64,000 bases of DNA from Pseudomonas vanderleydeniana (GTDB lineage: Bacteria; Pseudomonadota; Gammaproteobacteria; Pseudomonadales; Pseudomonadaceae), in NCBI RefSeq assembly GCF_014268755.2, contig NZ_CP077093.1, positions 744,001-808,000 of the forward strand, in the 5' to 3' direction. The notes beneath the pieces were generated by a model. The model saw nothing but the letters and a program-made list of their open reading frames with translations. It was not told the DNA's origin and did not search any database. Positions 8,006 through 17,073 of the stretch are shown here, piece by piece; the stretch's first letter is position 1, and the number at the start of each line of letters is the position of its first letter. A program made the translations under genes and the position numbers.

Positions 8006-9952
8006 TTACAGCAGGATGGTGCGGATATCCGCCAGCAGGTCGCTCAGGCGCTTGGTGAAACGCGCTGCCGCGGCACCGTTGATCACGCGGTGATCGTAGG
8101 ACAGCGACAGAGGCAGCATCAGCTTCGGCTGGAAGGCCTTGCCATCCCAGACTGGCTGGATGGTTGCCTTGGAAACACCGAGGATCGCCACTTCCGGCGC
8201 GTTGACGATCGGCGTGAAGCCGGTGCCGCCAATGTGGCCGAGGCTGGAGATGGTGAAGCAGGCGCCCTGCATGTCGTCGGCGGAGAGCTTCTTGGTCCGG
8301 GCCTTTTCAGCCAGGGAAGCCGCTTCGGCGGCGAGTTGCAGCAGGCTCTTCTGGTCGACGTTCTTGATCACCGGGACCAGCAGGCCATCCGGGGTGTCGA
8401 CGGCGAAGCCGATGTGCACGTACTTCTTGCGGATGACAGCCTTGCCGCTCGGGGCCAGCGAACTGTTGAAGTCCGGCAGTTCCTTGAGCAGGTGCGCGCA
8501 GCTCTTGAGCAGCAGCGGCAGGATGGTCAGCTTGACGCCAGCCTTCTCGGCCACGGCCTTCTGGGCGACACGGAACGCTTCCAGCTCGGTGATATCCGCC
8601 GAGTCGAATTGGGTGACGTGCGGCACGTTCAGCCAGCTGCGGTGCAGGTTGGCGGCGCCCGCCTGCATCAGGCGGGTCATCGGCACTTCTTCGATTTCGC
8701 CGAAGCGGCTGAAGTCCACGGCCGGGATTGGCGGGATGCCCGCACCACCGGTTGCACCGGCGGCGGCAGCCGGCGCTTCCTTGGCCTTCTGCATCATGGC
8801 CTTGACGTAGACCTGCACGTCTTCCTTGAGGATACGACCGTGCGGGCCGCTTGGGCTGACCGCGCCCAGGTCGACACCGAATTCACGGGCCAGTTGGCGT
8901 ACGGCCGGGCCAGCGTGGACCTTGGCGCCAGCCGCTGCAGGTGCAGCAGCCGGTGCCGCGACAGGTGCCGGAGCGGCAGCGGCAGGAGCAGCAGCCTGGG
9001 CCGGGGCGGCAGGTGCGGCAGCCGGGGCTGGAGCGGCGGCAGGTGCAGCACCCTTGACCTTGAGTTTCAGGATCAGGTCACCGGTACCGACTTCGTCGTC
9101 CAGCTTGATGGAAACGCTTTCCACCACGCCGGCGGCTGGCGATGGAATCTCCATGCTGGCCTTGTCGGATTCCAGGGTGATCAGCGACTGGTCGACTTCG
9201 ACGGTGTCACCGGCCTTGACCGAGACTTCGATGATCTTGGCCTTGCCCGACGAGCCGATGTCCGGCACGTGGATGTCCTGCACGCTGTCGGCGACCGGAG
9301 CGGCCGGGGCCGCTGCCGGTGCTGGAGCAGCAGCCGGAGCGGCGGCCTGGGCTGGAGCTGGGGCGGCAGCCGGCGCAGCGCCAGCGACTTTCAGGACCAG
9401 GATCAGGTCGCCGGTACCGACTTCGTCGTTCAGCTTGACGTTGATGCTTTCCACCACGCCGGCAGCCGGCGAAGGGATTTCCATGCTGGCCTTGTCGGAC
9501 TCGAGAGTGATCAGCGACTGATCAGCCTCGATGGTGTCGCCGACCTTGACCGAGATCTCGATGATCTGGGCCTTGCCCGACGAACCGATGTCCGGCACAT
9601 GCACCTGCTGCGCCGAGGCGGCAGCCGGGGCGGCGCTTGGAGCGGCCGCCGGTGCCGGGGCTGGAGCCGGTGCGGCGGCGGCAGGAGCCGGGGCCGCCGC
9701 AGGGGCCGCAGCGGCGGCGCCCTCGACTTCCAGTTCCAGCAGCTCGTCGCCTTCTTTCAGGCGATCGCCCAGCTTCACTTTCAGGCTCTTGATGACGCCG
9801 GTCTTCGGCGCGGGCACTTCCATGCTCGCCTTGTCCGATTCCAGGGTCAGGATGCTCTGGTCGGCTTCGATACGGTCGCCGACCTTCACAAACAGTTCGA
9901 TTACTTCACCTTCACCGCTGCCGATGTCAGGTACGCGAATGAGTTCGCTCAC
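8006..9952 (-). CDS. aceF: Pyruvate dehydrogenase complex E2, dihydrolipoyl acetyltransferase
   Basis: 648 residues with three tandem N-terminal lipoyl domains whose lipoylated lysines sit in ESDKASME motifs (K41, K154, K264), separated by long Ala/Pro-rich flexible linkers. A peripheral-subunit-binding domain (about 345-385) and the C-terminal acetyltransferase core follow. The active site is DHRVINGA with H621 and N625; Asn in place of the commoner Asp is also found in Azotobacter E2p. The start is GTG at 9952. Its ribosome site TGAGGAGA contains the aceE stop codon, so the two genes are translationally coupled. The product transfers acetyl groups from E1 to CoA and forms the core of the complex. 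The linkers explain the repetitive base composition at 8930-9060, 9290-9390 and 9600-9720. Confidence 0.97.
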   Translation of the reverse strand: MSELIRVPDIGSGEGEVIELFVKVGDRIEADQSILTLESDKASMEVPAPKTGVIKSLKVKLGDRLKEGDELLELEVEGAAAAAPAAAPAPAAAAPAPAPAPAAAPSAAPAAASAQQVHVPDIGSSGKAQIIEISVKVGDTIEADQSLITLESDKASMEIPSPAAGVVESINVKLNDEVGTGDLILVLKVAGAAPAAAPAPAQAAAPAAAPAPAAAPAAPVADSVQDIHVPDIGSSGKAKIIEVSVKAGDTVEVDQSLITLESDKASMEIPSPAAGVVESVSIKLDDEVGTGDLILKLKVKGAAPAAAPAPAAAPAAPAQAAAPAAAAPAPVAAPAAAPAAAGAKVHAGPAVRQLAREFGVDLGAVSPSGPHGRILKEDVQVYVKAMMQKAKEAPAAAAGATGGAGIPPIPAVDFSRFGEIEEVPMTRLMQAGAANLHRSWLNVPHVTQFDSADITELEAFRVAQKAVAEKAGVKLTILPLLLKSCAHLLKELPDFNSSLAPSGKAVIRKKYVHIGFAVDTPDGLLVPVIKNVDQKSLLQLAAEAASLAEKARTKKLSADDMQGACFTISSLGHIGGTGFTPIVNAPEVAILGVSKATIQPVWDGKAFQPKLMLPLSLSYDHRVINGAAAARFTKRLSDLLADIRTILL

Positions 9953-9963
9953 AGGGGGTCTCC

Positions 9964-12609
9964 TCAGCAGTCCAGTGGGTTGCGTTTTTCCGGATCGATA
10001 CCGAACTTGGCGATGGCCTCGGCCACCACCTTAGGTTCGATGTCGCCACGGTCAGCCAAGGCTTCCAGGGCTGCCAACACCACGAAATGACGGTCGACTT
10101 CGAAGAAGTGACGCAGCTTCTTGCGGCTGTCACTGCGGCCGAAACCGTCGGTACCCAGGACCTTGAACTCCTTGGATGGGACCCACTGGCGGATCTGTTC
10201 AGCAAACAGCTTCATGTAGTCGGTGGAGGCGATCACCGGGCCCTTGCGACCGGCCAGGCACTCCTCGACGTAGCTCTGCTTCGGCTTCTGGCCTGGGTGC
10301 AGGCGGTTGCTGCGCTCCACGGCCAGGCCGTCGCGACGCAGTTCGTTGAAGCTGGTCACGCTCCAGACGTCGGCGCCGATGTTGAACTGCTCGCGCAGGA
10401 TCTTCGCCGCTTCACGCACTTCGCGCAGGATGGTGCCGGAGCCCATCAGTTGCACGTGGTGAGCGGCTTCCTTGGTGTCTTCCTCGAGCAGGTACATGCC
10501 CTTGATGATGCCTTCCTCGACACCGGCCGGAATGGCTGGCTGCTGGTAGGACTCGTTCATCACGGTGATGTAGTAGAAGACGTCCTGCTGCTCTTCGGTC
10601 ATCTTCTTCATGCCGTCCTGGATGATCACCGCCAGCTCGTAGCCGTAGGTCGGATCATAGGTGCGGCAGTTCGGGATGGTGCCGGCCAGCATGTGGCTGT
10701 GACCGTCTTCGTGCTGCAGGCCTTCGCCGTTCAGGGTGGTCCGGCCGGCGGTACCGCCGATCAGGAAACCACGGGTACGGCTGTCGCCGGCCGCCCAGGC
10801 CAGGTCGCCGATACGCTGGAAGCCGAACATCGAGTAGAAGATGTAGAACGGCAGCATCGGCTGGTTGTGGCTGGAGTACGAAGTACCGGCGGCGATGAAG
10901 GAGCTCATGGCGCCCGCTTCGTTGATGCCTTCCTCGAGGATCTGGCCCTTCTTGTCCTCGCGATAGAACATCACCTGGTCCTTGTCGACTGGCTCGTAGA
11001 GCTGGCCGACGGACGAGTAGATGCCCAGTTGGCGGAACATGCCTTCCATACCGAAGGTACGGGCTTCGTCCGGGATGATCGGCACGATGCGCGAACCGAT
11101 TTCCTTGTCCTTGACCAGTTGCGCGAGGATCCGCACGAAGGCCATGGTGGTGGAGATTTCACGGTCGCCCGAGCCGTCCAGGATGGCCTTGAGGGTATCC
11201 AGTGGCGGAGTCGGAACGCTGAAGCTCTTGGCGCGACGCTGTGGCACGAAACCACCCAGGGCGGCACGACGCTCGCTCAGGTAGCGGGCTTCGGCGCTGC
11301 CTTCTTCCGGCTTGAAGAATGGCAGGTGTTCCAGCTCCTCGTCCTTGACCGGGATGTCGAAACGATCGCGGAACGAACGCAGGCTGTCGACGTCGACCTT
11401 CTTGGTGTTGTGGGCGGTGTTTTTCGCTTCGCCCGCACCGGTGCCGTAACCCTTGATGGTCTTGGCCAGGATGACGGTAGGCTGTTCCTTGTGGTTGACC
11501 GCCTGGTGGTAGGCTGCATAGACCTTGTAGGGGTCGTGGCCACCACGGTTGAGTTTCCAGATCTCGTCGTCGGACAGGTCGGCAACCATCGCCTTGAGTT
11601 CAGGCGAGTTGAAGAAGTGCTCGCGGACGAACGCGCCGTCCTTGGCCTTGTAGTTCTGGTATTCGCCGTCGATGACTTCGTCCATGCGTCGCTGCAGGAT
11701 ACCGTCGGTGTCCTTGGCCAGCAGTGGGTCCCAGAAGCGGCCCCAGATGACCTTGTTGACGTTCCACTGGGCGCCACGGAACACGCCTTCGAGTTCCTGG
11801 ATGATCTTGCCGTTGCCGCGAACCGGGCCGTCGAGGCGCTGCAGGTTGCAGTTGATGACGAAGATCAGGTTGTCCAGCTTCTCGCGGCCGGCCAGGGCGA
11901 TTGCGCCCAGGGATTCCGGCTCGTCGCACTCGCCGTCGCCCATGAAGCACCAGACTTTCTGCTTGCCTGGCTGGATGAAGCCGCGGGCCTCCAGGTACTT
12001 CATGAAGCGTGCCTGGTAGATCGCCTGGATCGGGCCCAGACCCATGGATACGGTCGGGAACTGCCAGAAGTCAGGCATCAGCCATGGGTGCGGGTAGGAC
12101 GACAGGCCGTTGCCATCGACTTCCTGGCGGAAGTTGTTCATCTGGTCTTCGCTGATGCGGCCTTCCATGAAGGCACGAGCGTAGACGCCTGGCGAGGCGT
12201 GGCCCTGGAAGTAGATCAGGTCGCCGCCGTGTTCGTCGGTCGGGGCCTGGAAGAAGTAGTTGAAGCCGATGTCGTACAGGGTTGCACTGGAGGCGAAGCT
12301 GGAGATGTGACCGCCCAGGTCAGAATCTTTCAGGTTCGTGCGCATGACCATGGCCAACGCGTTCCAACGTACCAGCGAGCGAATGCGGCGTTCCATGAAC
12401 AGGTCGCCAGGCATGCGTGCTTCGTGGGTGACGGGAATCGTGTTGCGGTACGGCGTGGTGATGGCGTAGGGCAGTTGCGAGCCGCTGCGGGTCGCGAGTT
12501 CGCCCATACGGGTCATCAGGTAGTGAGCACGGTCTTCGCCTTCTTTGTCGAGAACCGATTCCAGGGCGTCCAGCCATTCCTGGGTTTCGACGGGATCGAG
12601 GTCTTGCAT
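9964..12609 (-). CDS. aceE: Pyruvate dehydrogenase E1 component (homodimeric)
   Basis: 881 residues, the usual size for the gammaproteobacterial homodimeric E1. The thiamine-diphosphate motif GDGECDEPES begins near residue 224 and ends with NCN about 30 residues later. The N-terminal MQDLDPVETQEWLDALESVL is characteristic. It decarboxylates pyruvate and reductively acetylates the lipoyl arms of AceF. The ATG at 12609 has GGAG seven bases upstream. It is the first gene of aceE-aceF. The 383-base divergent gap to glnE carries a candidate promoter and two operator-like palindromes, which suggests local control by a central-carbon regulator. Confidence 0.97.
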   Translation of the reverse strand: MQDLDPVETQEWLDALESVLDKEGEDRAHYLMTRMGELATRSGSQLPYAITTPYRNTIPVTHEARMPGDLFMERRIRSLVRWNALAMVMRTNLKDSDLGGHISSFASSATLYDIGFNYFFQAPTDEHGGDLIYFQGHASPGVYARAFMEGRISEDQMNNFRQEVDGNGLSSYPHPWLMPDFWQFPTVSMGLGPIQAIYQARFMKYLEARGFIQPGKQKVWCFMGDGECDEPESLGAIALAGREKLDNLIFVINCNLQRLDGPVRGNGKIIQELEGVFRGAQWNVNKVIWGRFWDPLLAKDTDGILQRRMDEVIDGEYQNYKAKDGAFVREHFFNSPELKAMVADLSDDEIWKLNRGGHDPYKVYAAYHQAVNHKEQPTVILAKTIKGYGTGAGEAKNTAHNTKKVDVDSLRSFRDRFDIPVKDEELEHLPFFKPEEGSAEARYLSERRAALGGFVPQRRAKSFSVPTPPLDTLKAILDGSGDREISTTMAFVRILAQLVKDKEIGSRIVPIIPDEARTFGMEGMFRQLGIYSSVGQLYEPVDKDQVMFYREDKKGQILEEGINEAGAMSSFIAAGTSYSSHNQPMLPFYIFYSMFGFQRIGDLAWAAGDSRTRGFLIGGTAGRTTLNGEGLQHEDGHSHMLAGTIPNCRTYDPTYGYELAVIIQDGMKKMTEEQQDVFYYITVMNESYQQPAIPAGVEEGIIKGMYLLEEDTKEAAHHVQLMGSGTILREVREAAKILREQFNIGADVWSVTSFNELRRDGLAVERSNRLHPGQKPKQSYVEECLAGRKGPVIASTDYMKLFAEQIRQWVPSKEFKVLGTDGFGRSDSRKKLRHFFEVDRHFVVLAALEALADRGDIEPKVVAEAIAKFGIDPEKRNPLDC

Positions 12610-12719
12610 GGCTTGCTCCAGGGCGGAAAGGCTTCCAGAATCGGTTGCCTGAGTTTGCGACTGGCCTTGTGGGCAGACGACATAAATTCTTGGATGATCC
12701 GGAGGTTGTTCCGGGGTCC

Positions 12720-12734
12720 TGTAGTTTTACTACA
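12720..12734. promoter_or_regulatory. Operator-like palindrome 1 (HexR-type) upstream of aceE
   Basis: The sequence TGTAGTTTTACTACA has perfect 6-base arms around TTT. It fits the pattern TGTARTWWWAYTACA that I recall for HexR, the sugar-phosphate-responsive repressor of central carbon genes in gammaproteobacteria. It lies about 110 bases upstream of the aceE start, downstream of the candidate promoter. The identity of the binding protein is inferred. Confidence 0.6.
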
Positions 12735-12761
12735 AATCGTCGGCCATTTCAGCCTTTCGAA

Positions 12762-12792
12762 TGTATAGACGAGTAGTAAAACTACAGATCAA
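12762..12792 (-). promoter_or_regulatory. Candidate sigma-70 promoter of aceE-aceF
   Basis: On the minus strand TTGATC (12792-12787) and TATACA (12767-12762) are separated by 19 bases, slightly longer than ideal. Operator palindrome 2 fills the spacer, so a bound repressor would directly block RNA polymerase. Predicted transcription starts near 12755, leaving a leader of about 145 bases. Confidence 0.4.
12772..12786. promoter_or_regulatory. Operator-like palindrome 2 (HexR-type) upstream of aceE
   Basis: AGTAGTAAAACTACA is the reverse complement of palindrome 1 with a single end mismatch. The two centres are 52 bases apart, very near five helical turns, so both sites face the same side of the DNA. 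This spacing suits cooperative binding or a small loop. Confidence 0.6.
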
Positions 12793-12992
12793 CGTGCGAA
12801 AACTTCCTGTTGCATTGTGAGAATAATCGATATTGTTGGTTGAAAATAAACCTTGCCAGGTGATCGCTTGATGTTGGCTGCCAAAAAAAACCGATTATCA
12901 GCTATTTCCAACTTTTGTTCGACACTCCTTTGCGCGACAGGTTTCTCGCCCTCACTGTTCGCGGCTGCTTGTTCGCCGATCAAGGATAGACC

Positions 12993-15932
12993 ATGAGCCT
13001 ACCTGCACTGGCCGTTTTGCCGGCCATTCTCCAGCCTTTTGTCAGCCGGGCCGAGCAGTCTTTGCGCGCCGCCGTCGCCGCGCTGGATGATGATCACGGC
13101 CTGGCCTCGTGGTCGGCCGAACGCTGGGCGGATTTTGCCCGGGTCAGCGCCGCCAGTGACTTCTTTATTGAACAGGCGGTACGTGACCCTTTGATGTTGC
13201 TGGAACTGGTGCAGTTCGGCGACCTGGACCGGGTCTTCGCACCGGGTGAGCTGTGCGGGCAGATCGCCGCGGCGGTGCAGCAGGCCGACAGCGAGGACGA
13301 ACTGGCGCGGGTACTGCGCCGCCAGCGCAATCGCCAGCAGGTGCGGATCATCTGGCGCGACCTGACGCGCCAGGCCGACCTGGTACAGACCTGTCGTGAC
13401 CTTTCGGACATGGCCGATGCCTGTATCGACCAGGCCTATCAATGGTTGTACCTGCGCCATTGCCAGCAGTTCGGCACGCCGACCGGTCGGCGCAGTGGCG
13501 AGCCACAACAGATGGTCATCCTCGGCATGGGCAAGCTCGGTGCCGTGGAACTGAACCTGTCTTCCGACATCGACCTGATCTTCGCCTACCCGGAAGGCGG
13601 CGAGACCGTCGGGGTGAAGCGTCCGCTGGACAACCAGGAGTTCTTCATTCGCCTGGGGCAGCGATTGATCAAGGCGCTGGACCCGATCACTGTCGACGGT
13701 TTCGTCTTCCGGGTCGACATGCGACTGCGCCCCTATGGTTCGGCCGGGGCACTGGTGCTGAGCTTCAACGCCCTTGAGCAGTACTACCAGGACCAGGGTC
13801 GGGACTGGGAGCGCTACGCGATGATCAAGGCACGCGTGGTGGCCGGTGACCAGGCGGCCGGTGCGCACCTGCTGGATATGCTCCGTCCGTTCGTCTACCG
13901 GCGCTACCTGGACTTTTCCGCGATCGAAGCGCTGCGCACCATGAAGCAGCTGATCCAGCAGGAAGTCCGGCGCAAGGGCATGGCCGATAACATCAAGCTG
14001 GGCTCCGGTGGCATTCGCGAGGTCGAGTTCATTGCCCAGGCGTTCCAGCTGATTCATGGCGGACGTGACCTGAGCCTGCAGCAGCGGCCGCTGCTGAAAG
14101 TCCTGGGTACCCTCGAGGGGCAGGGCTACCTGCCGTCGGCGGTGGTCGCCGAATTGCGCACCGGCTATGAATTCCTGCGTTATACCGAGCATGCGATCCA
14201 GGCGATTGCCGATCGCCAGACCCAGATGCTGCCCGATGACGAGAAGGACCAGGCGCGCATCGCCTTCATGCTCGGTTTCGACAGCTGGGCCGCGTTCCAT
14301 GAACAACTGATGCACTGGCGCGGGCGGATCGACTGGCACTTCCGCCAGGTCATCGCCGATCCGGACGAGGACGAGGACGAAGCCTGCCAGGTCTCCGTAG
14401 GGGGTGAATGGCTGCCCTTGTGGGAGGAGGCCCAGGACGAGGAGGCCGCCAGCCGCCAGTTGGCGGATGCCGGTTTCCGCGATGCGCCCAAGGCGCTGAA
14501 GCAGCTCGCGTCGCTGCGTGCCAGCCCGCAGTTGCGGGCCATGCAGCGCCTGGGTCGCGAACGCCTCGATGCCTTTATTCCGCGGTTGTTGGCCCAGGCG
14601 GTCGAACACGCCAATCCGGACCTGGTGCTGGAGCGGGTGTTGCCACTGGTCGAGGCGGTCGCCCGGCGCTCCGCCTACCTGGTACTGCTCACGGAAAACC
14701 CGGGAGCGCTGCGCCAGCTGCTGACGCTATGTGCTGCCAGCCCCTGGATTGCCGAGCAGATCACCCGCTTCCCGATGCTGCTCGACGAGCTGCTCAACGA
14801 AGGCCGGCTGTTCAAGCCGCCGCTGGCGCCGGAGCTGGCGGCTGAGCTGCGTGAGCGCCTGACACGGATTCCCGAGGATGACCTGGAGCAGCAGATGGAG
14901 GCCCTGCGTCACTTCAAGTTGGCGCACCGGCTGCGGGTCGCCGCTTCGGAAATCTCCGGTAGCCTGCCGCTGATGAAGGTCAGCGACTACCTGACCTGGC
15001 TGGCGGAGGCGATTCTGGAGCAGGTGCTGGCCCTGGCCTGGCGCCAGACCGTGAGCAAATACGGTTCGCCGCAGCGGGCCGATGGCACCCTGTGCGATCC
15101 AGGCTTCATCATTGTCGGCTATGGCAAGGTCGGCGGGATCGAGCTGGGGCATGGGTCGGACCTGGACCTGGTGTTCATCCACGATGGCGACCCGAACGCA
15201 GAGACCGATGGCGCCAAGCCGATCGATACCGCGCAGTTCTTCACGCGCCTGGGGCAGCGGATCATTCACCTGCTGACCACCCAGACCAACTCCGGGCAGC
15301 TTTATGAGGTCGACATGCGCCTGCGTCCGTCCGGCGCTTCCGGCCTGCTGGTCAGTTCCCTTGGCGCGTTCGAACGTTATCAGCAGAACGAGGCCTGGAC
15401 CTGGGAACACCAGGCCCTGATTCGCGCCCGGGTGCTGGTGGGCTGCCAGGATGTCGGGGCGGCGTTCGAGAAAGTCCGCGCTGCGGTGTTGGGGCGCGAG
15501 CGGGACCTGTCGACCCTGCGCCAGGAGGTCAGCGAGATGCGCGCCAAGATGCGCGACAACCTCGGCAGCAAGGCGACCGCGGCCGGCACGGCGGCCAACG
15601 CTTTCGACGCGACGGCGCCGTTCGACCTCAAGCAGGATGCCGGAGGTATCGTCGATATCGAATTTATGGTGCAATACGCGACTTTGGCCTGGTCGAAAGA
15701 GCACCCGGCATTACTGCGTTACACGGATAACATCCGCATTCTAGAGGGGCTGGAGCAGGCCGGGTTGATCCCCGCGGCCGATGCCGGCCTGCTGCGCGAG
15801 GCCTACAAGGCCTACCGTTCCGCCGCCCATCGCCAGGCCCTGCAGAAGGAGGCCGGCGTCATCGGCGGTGACCAGTTCACGGTCGAGCGGCGCGATGTAA
15901 TGCGGATCTGGGCTGAACTGGGACTAAGCTAG
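12993..15932 (+). CDS. glnE: Bifunctional glutamine synthetase adenylyltransferase/deadenylylase
   Basis: 979 residues with two nucleotidyltransferase domains. The first (deadenylylase half) carries GMGKLGAVELN and SSDIDLIF from about residue 179. The second (adenylyltransferase half) carries GYGKVGGIELGHGSDLDLVF from about residue 709. Both D-x-D metal sites are intact. The enzyme adds or removes AMP on glutamine synthetase in response to PII and glutamine, setting nitrogen assimilation. The ATG is preceded by AAGGAT. It is transcribed divergently from aceE, and waaF begins 105 bases downstream. In P. aeruginosa ilvE lies between glnE and waaF; it is not present here. Confidence 0.96.
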   Translation: MSLPALAVLPAILQPFVSRAEQSLRAAVAALDDDHGLASWSAERWADFARVSAASDFFIEQAVRDPLMLLELVQFGDLDRVFAPGELCGQIAAAVQQADSEDELARVLRRQRNRQQVRIIWRDLTRQADLVQTCRDLSDMADACIDQAYQWLYLRHCQQFGTPTGRRSGEPQQMVILGMGKLGAVELNLSSDIDLIFAYPEGGETVGVKRPLDNQEFFIRLGQRLIKALDPITVDGFVFRVDMRLRPYGSAGALVLSFNALEQYYQDQGRDWERYAMIKARVVAGDQAAGAHLLDMLRPFVYRRYLDFSAIEALRTMKQLIQQEVRRKGMADNIKLGSGGIREVEFIAQAFQLIHGGRDLSLQQRPLLKVLGTLEGQGYLPSAVVAELRTGYEFLRYTEHAIQAIADRQTQMLPDDEKDQARIAFMLGFDSWAAFHEQLMHWRGRIDWHFRQVIADPDEDEDEACQVSVGGEWLPLWEEAQDEEAASRQLADAGFRDAPKALKQLASLRASPQLRAMQRLGRERLDAFIPRLLAQAVEHANPDLVLERVLPLVEAVARRSAYLVLLTENPGALRQLLTLCAASPWIAEQITRFPMLLDELLNEGRLFKPPLAPELAAELRERLTRIPEDDLEQQMEALRHFKLAHRLRVAASEISGSLPLMKVSDYLTWLAEAILEQVLALAWRQTVSKYGSPQRADGTLCDPGFIIVGYGKVGGIELGHGSDLDLVFIHDGDPNAETDGAKPIDTAQFFTRLGQRIIHLLTTQTNSGQLYEVDMRLRPSGASGLLVSSLGAFERYQQNEAWTWEHQALIRARVLVGCQDVGAAFEKVRAAVLGRERDLSTLRQEVSEMRAKMRDNLGSKATAAGTAANAFDATAPFDLKQDAGGIVDIEFMVQYATLAWSKEHPALLRYTDNIRILEGLEQAGLIPAADAGLLREAYKAYRSAAHRQALQKEAGVIGGDQFTVERRDVMRIWAELGLS

Positions 15933-15998
15933 GGCCTGTCGGACACAATCGAACAGGCGGTTTCGTACAGGGCCCGGGACGGCCATGGGCAAAGACCG

Positions 15999-16017
15999 GG
16001 GAGGCTACAGGCCTCCC
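15999..16017 (+). other. Hairpin in the glnE-waaF gap
   Basis: GGGAGGC at 15999-16005 pairs perfectly with GCCTCCC at 16011-16017 around a five-base loop. It lies 20 bases before the waaF start. It is followed by TGATCGTTTCC, too poor in T for a confident terminator, so it may be a leader structure of the LPS operon or a weak end to glnE. Confidence 0.35.
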
Positions 16018-16037
16018 TGATCGTTTCCGGAATATTT

Positions 16038-17072
16038 ATGAAAATTCTCATCGTTGGGCCCAGCTGGGTCGGTGACATGGTGATGGCTCAGACACTGTTC
16101 CAGTGCCTGAAGCAACGCCACCCGCAGTGCGAGATCGATGTGCTGGCTCCCGAATGGAGCCGCCCGATCCTCGAGCGCATGCCTGAAGTTCGTGCGGCCT
16201 TGAGCTTTCCGCTCGGCCACGGCGTGCTGGACCTGGCCACCCGGCGCAAGATCGGCAAGTCCCTGGTAGGTCAGTACGACCAGGCCATTCTCCTGCCCAA
16301 CTCGTTGAAGTCGGCGCTGGTGCCGTTTTTTGCCGGGATCGCGAAACGTACCGGCTGGCGCGGCGAATTCCGCTACGGCCTGCTCAATGACGTGCGCAAG
16401 CTGGACAAGCCACGCTATCCGCTGATGATCGAGCGGTTCATGGCCCTGGCCTACGAGCCGGGTGCCGAATTGCCGCAGCCTTATCCGCGCCCGCGCCTGC
16501 AGATCGACCCGGCCAGCCGCGAGGCAGCCCTGGGCAAGTTCGAACTGACGCTCGACCGACCCGTGCTGGCCCTGTGCCCTGGCGCCGAATTCGGTGAATC
16601 CAAGCGCTGGCCGTCGGAGCATTACGCGAAAGTCGCCGAGGCGAAGATCCGCGAAGGCTGGCAGGTCTGGCTGTTCGGTTCGAAAAATGACCACGCGGTT
16701 GGCGAAGACATTCGTCAGCGACTGATTCCCGGGTTGCGCGAAGAAGCGGTGAATCTCAGTGGCGAGACCTCGCTGGCCGAGGCGATCGACCTGCTGTCCT
16801 GTGCCGACTCGGTGGTGTCCAATGACTCCGGCCTGATGCACGTGGCCGCCGCGTTGAATCGTCCACTGGTGGCGGTCTACGGCTCGACTTCGCCAGGCTT
16901 CACGCCGCCGTTGGCGGACCAGGTGGAAATCGTCCGCCTGGGGCTGGAATGCAGCCCGTGCTTCGAGCGTACCTGTCGTTTCGGTCACTACAACTGCCTG
17001 CGCCAGTTGTTGCCTGCGCCGGTGAATGAAGCCCTGCAGCGTTTGCAGGGTGTTCCGGTCGAGGTTCAGTAA
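16038..17072 (+). CDS. waaF: ADP-heptose:LPS heptosyltransferase II
   Basis: 344 residues of glycosyltransferase family 9. The N-terminus MKILIVGPSWVGDMVMAQTL and the donor-site region SNDSGLMHVAAALNRP (about 259-274) are diagnostic. It adds the second L-glycero-D-manno-heptose to the LPS inner core at the cytoplasmic face of the inner membrane. It opens the long plus-strand LPS cluster and runs directly into waaC, whose TTG start lies one base after the waaF stop. The ribosome site (GGAA) is weak, and the hairpin at 15999-16017 is close upstream. Confidence 0.95.
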   Translation: MKILIVGPSWVGDMVMAQTLFQCLKQRHPQCEIDVLAPEWSRPILERMPEVRAALSFPLGHGVLDLATRRKIGKSLVGQYDQAILLPNSLKSALVPFFAGIAKRTGWRGEFRYGLLNDVRKLDKPRYPLMIERFMALAYEPGAELPQPYPRPRLQIDPASREAALGKFELTLDRPVLALCPGAEFGESKRWPSEHYAKVAEAKIREGWQVWLFGSKNDHAVGEDIRQRLIPGLREEAVNLSGETSLAEAIDLLSCADSVVSNDSGLMHVAAALNRPLVAVYGSTSPGFTPPLADQVEIVRLGLECSPCFERTCRFGHYNCLRQLLPAPVNEALQRLQGVPVEVQ

Positions 17073-17073
17073 C

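Noticed and set aside
8089..8094. Asn in place of the usual Asp in the AceF active-site motif DHRVINGA.
   Set aside because: The same residue occurs in the active Azotobacter enzyme, so it is a normal variant of the lineage.
8930..9720. Repetitive GCC/GGC-rich blocks that look like a tandem repeat locus.
   Set aside because: They encode the Ala/Pro linkers between the three lipoyl domains of AceF.
10087..12768. A very long open frame on the plus strand opposite aceE (about 890 codons).
   Set aside because: It is the mirror of aceE in a GC-rich genome where antisense frames seldom meet stop codons. Its translation is compositionally odd and matches no family, while aceE is unmistakable.
15933..16037. 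Absence of ilvE between glnE and waaF as evidence for a deletion.
   Set aside because: As I recall, other pseudomonads such as P. putida also lack it here, so it is a lineage difference rather than a damaged locus.
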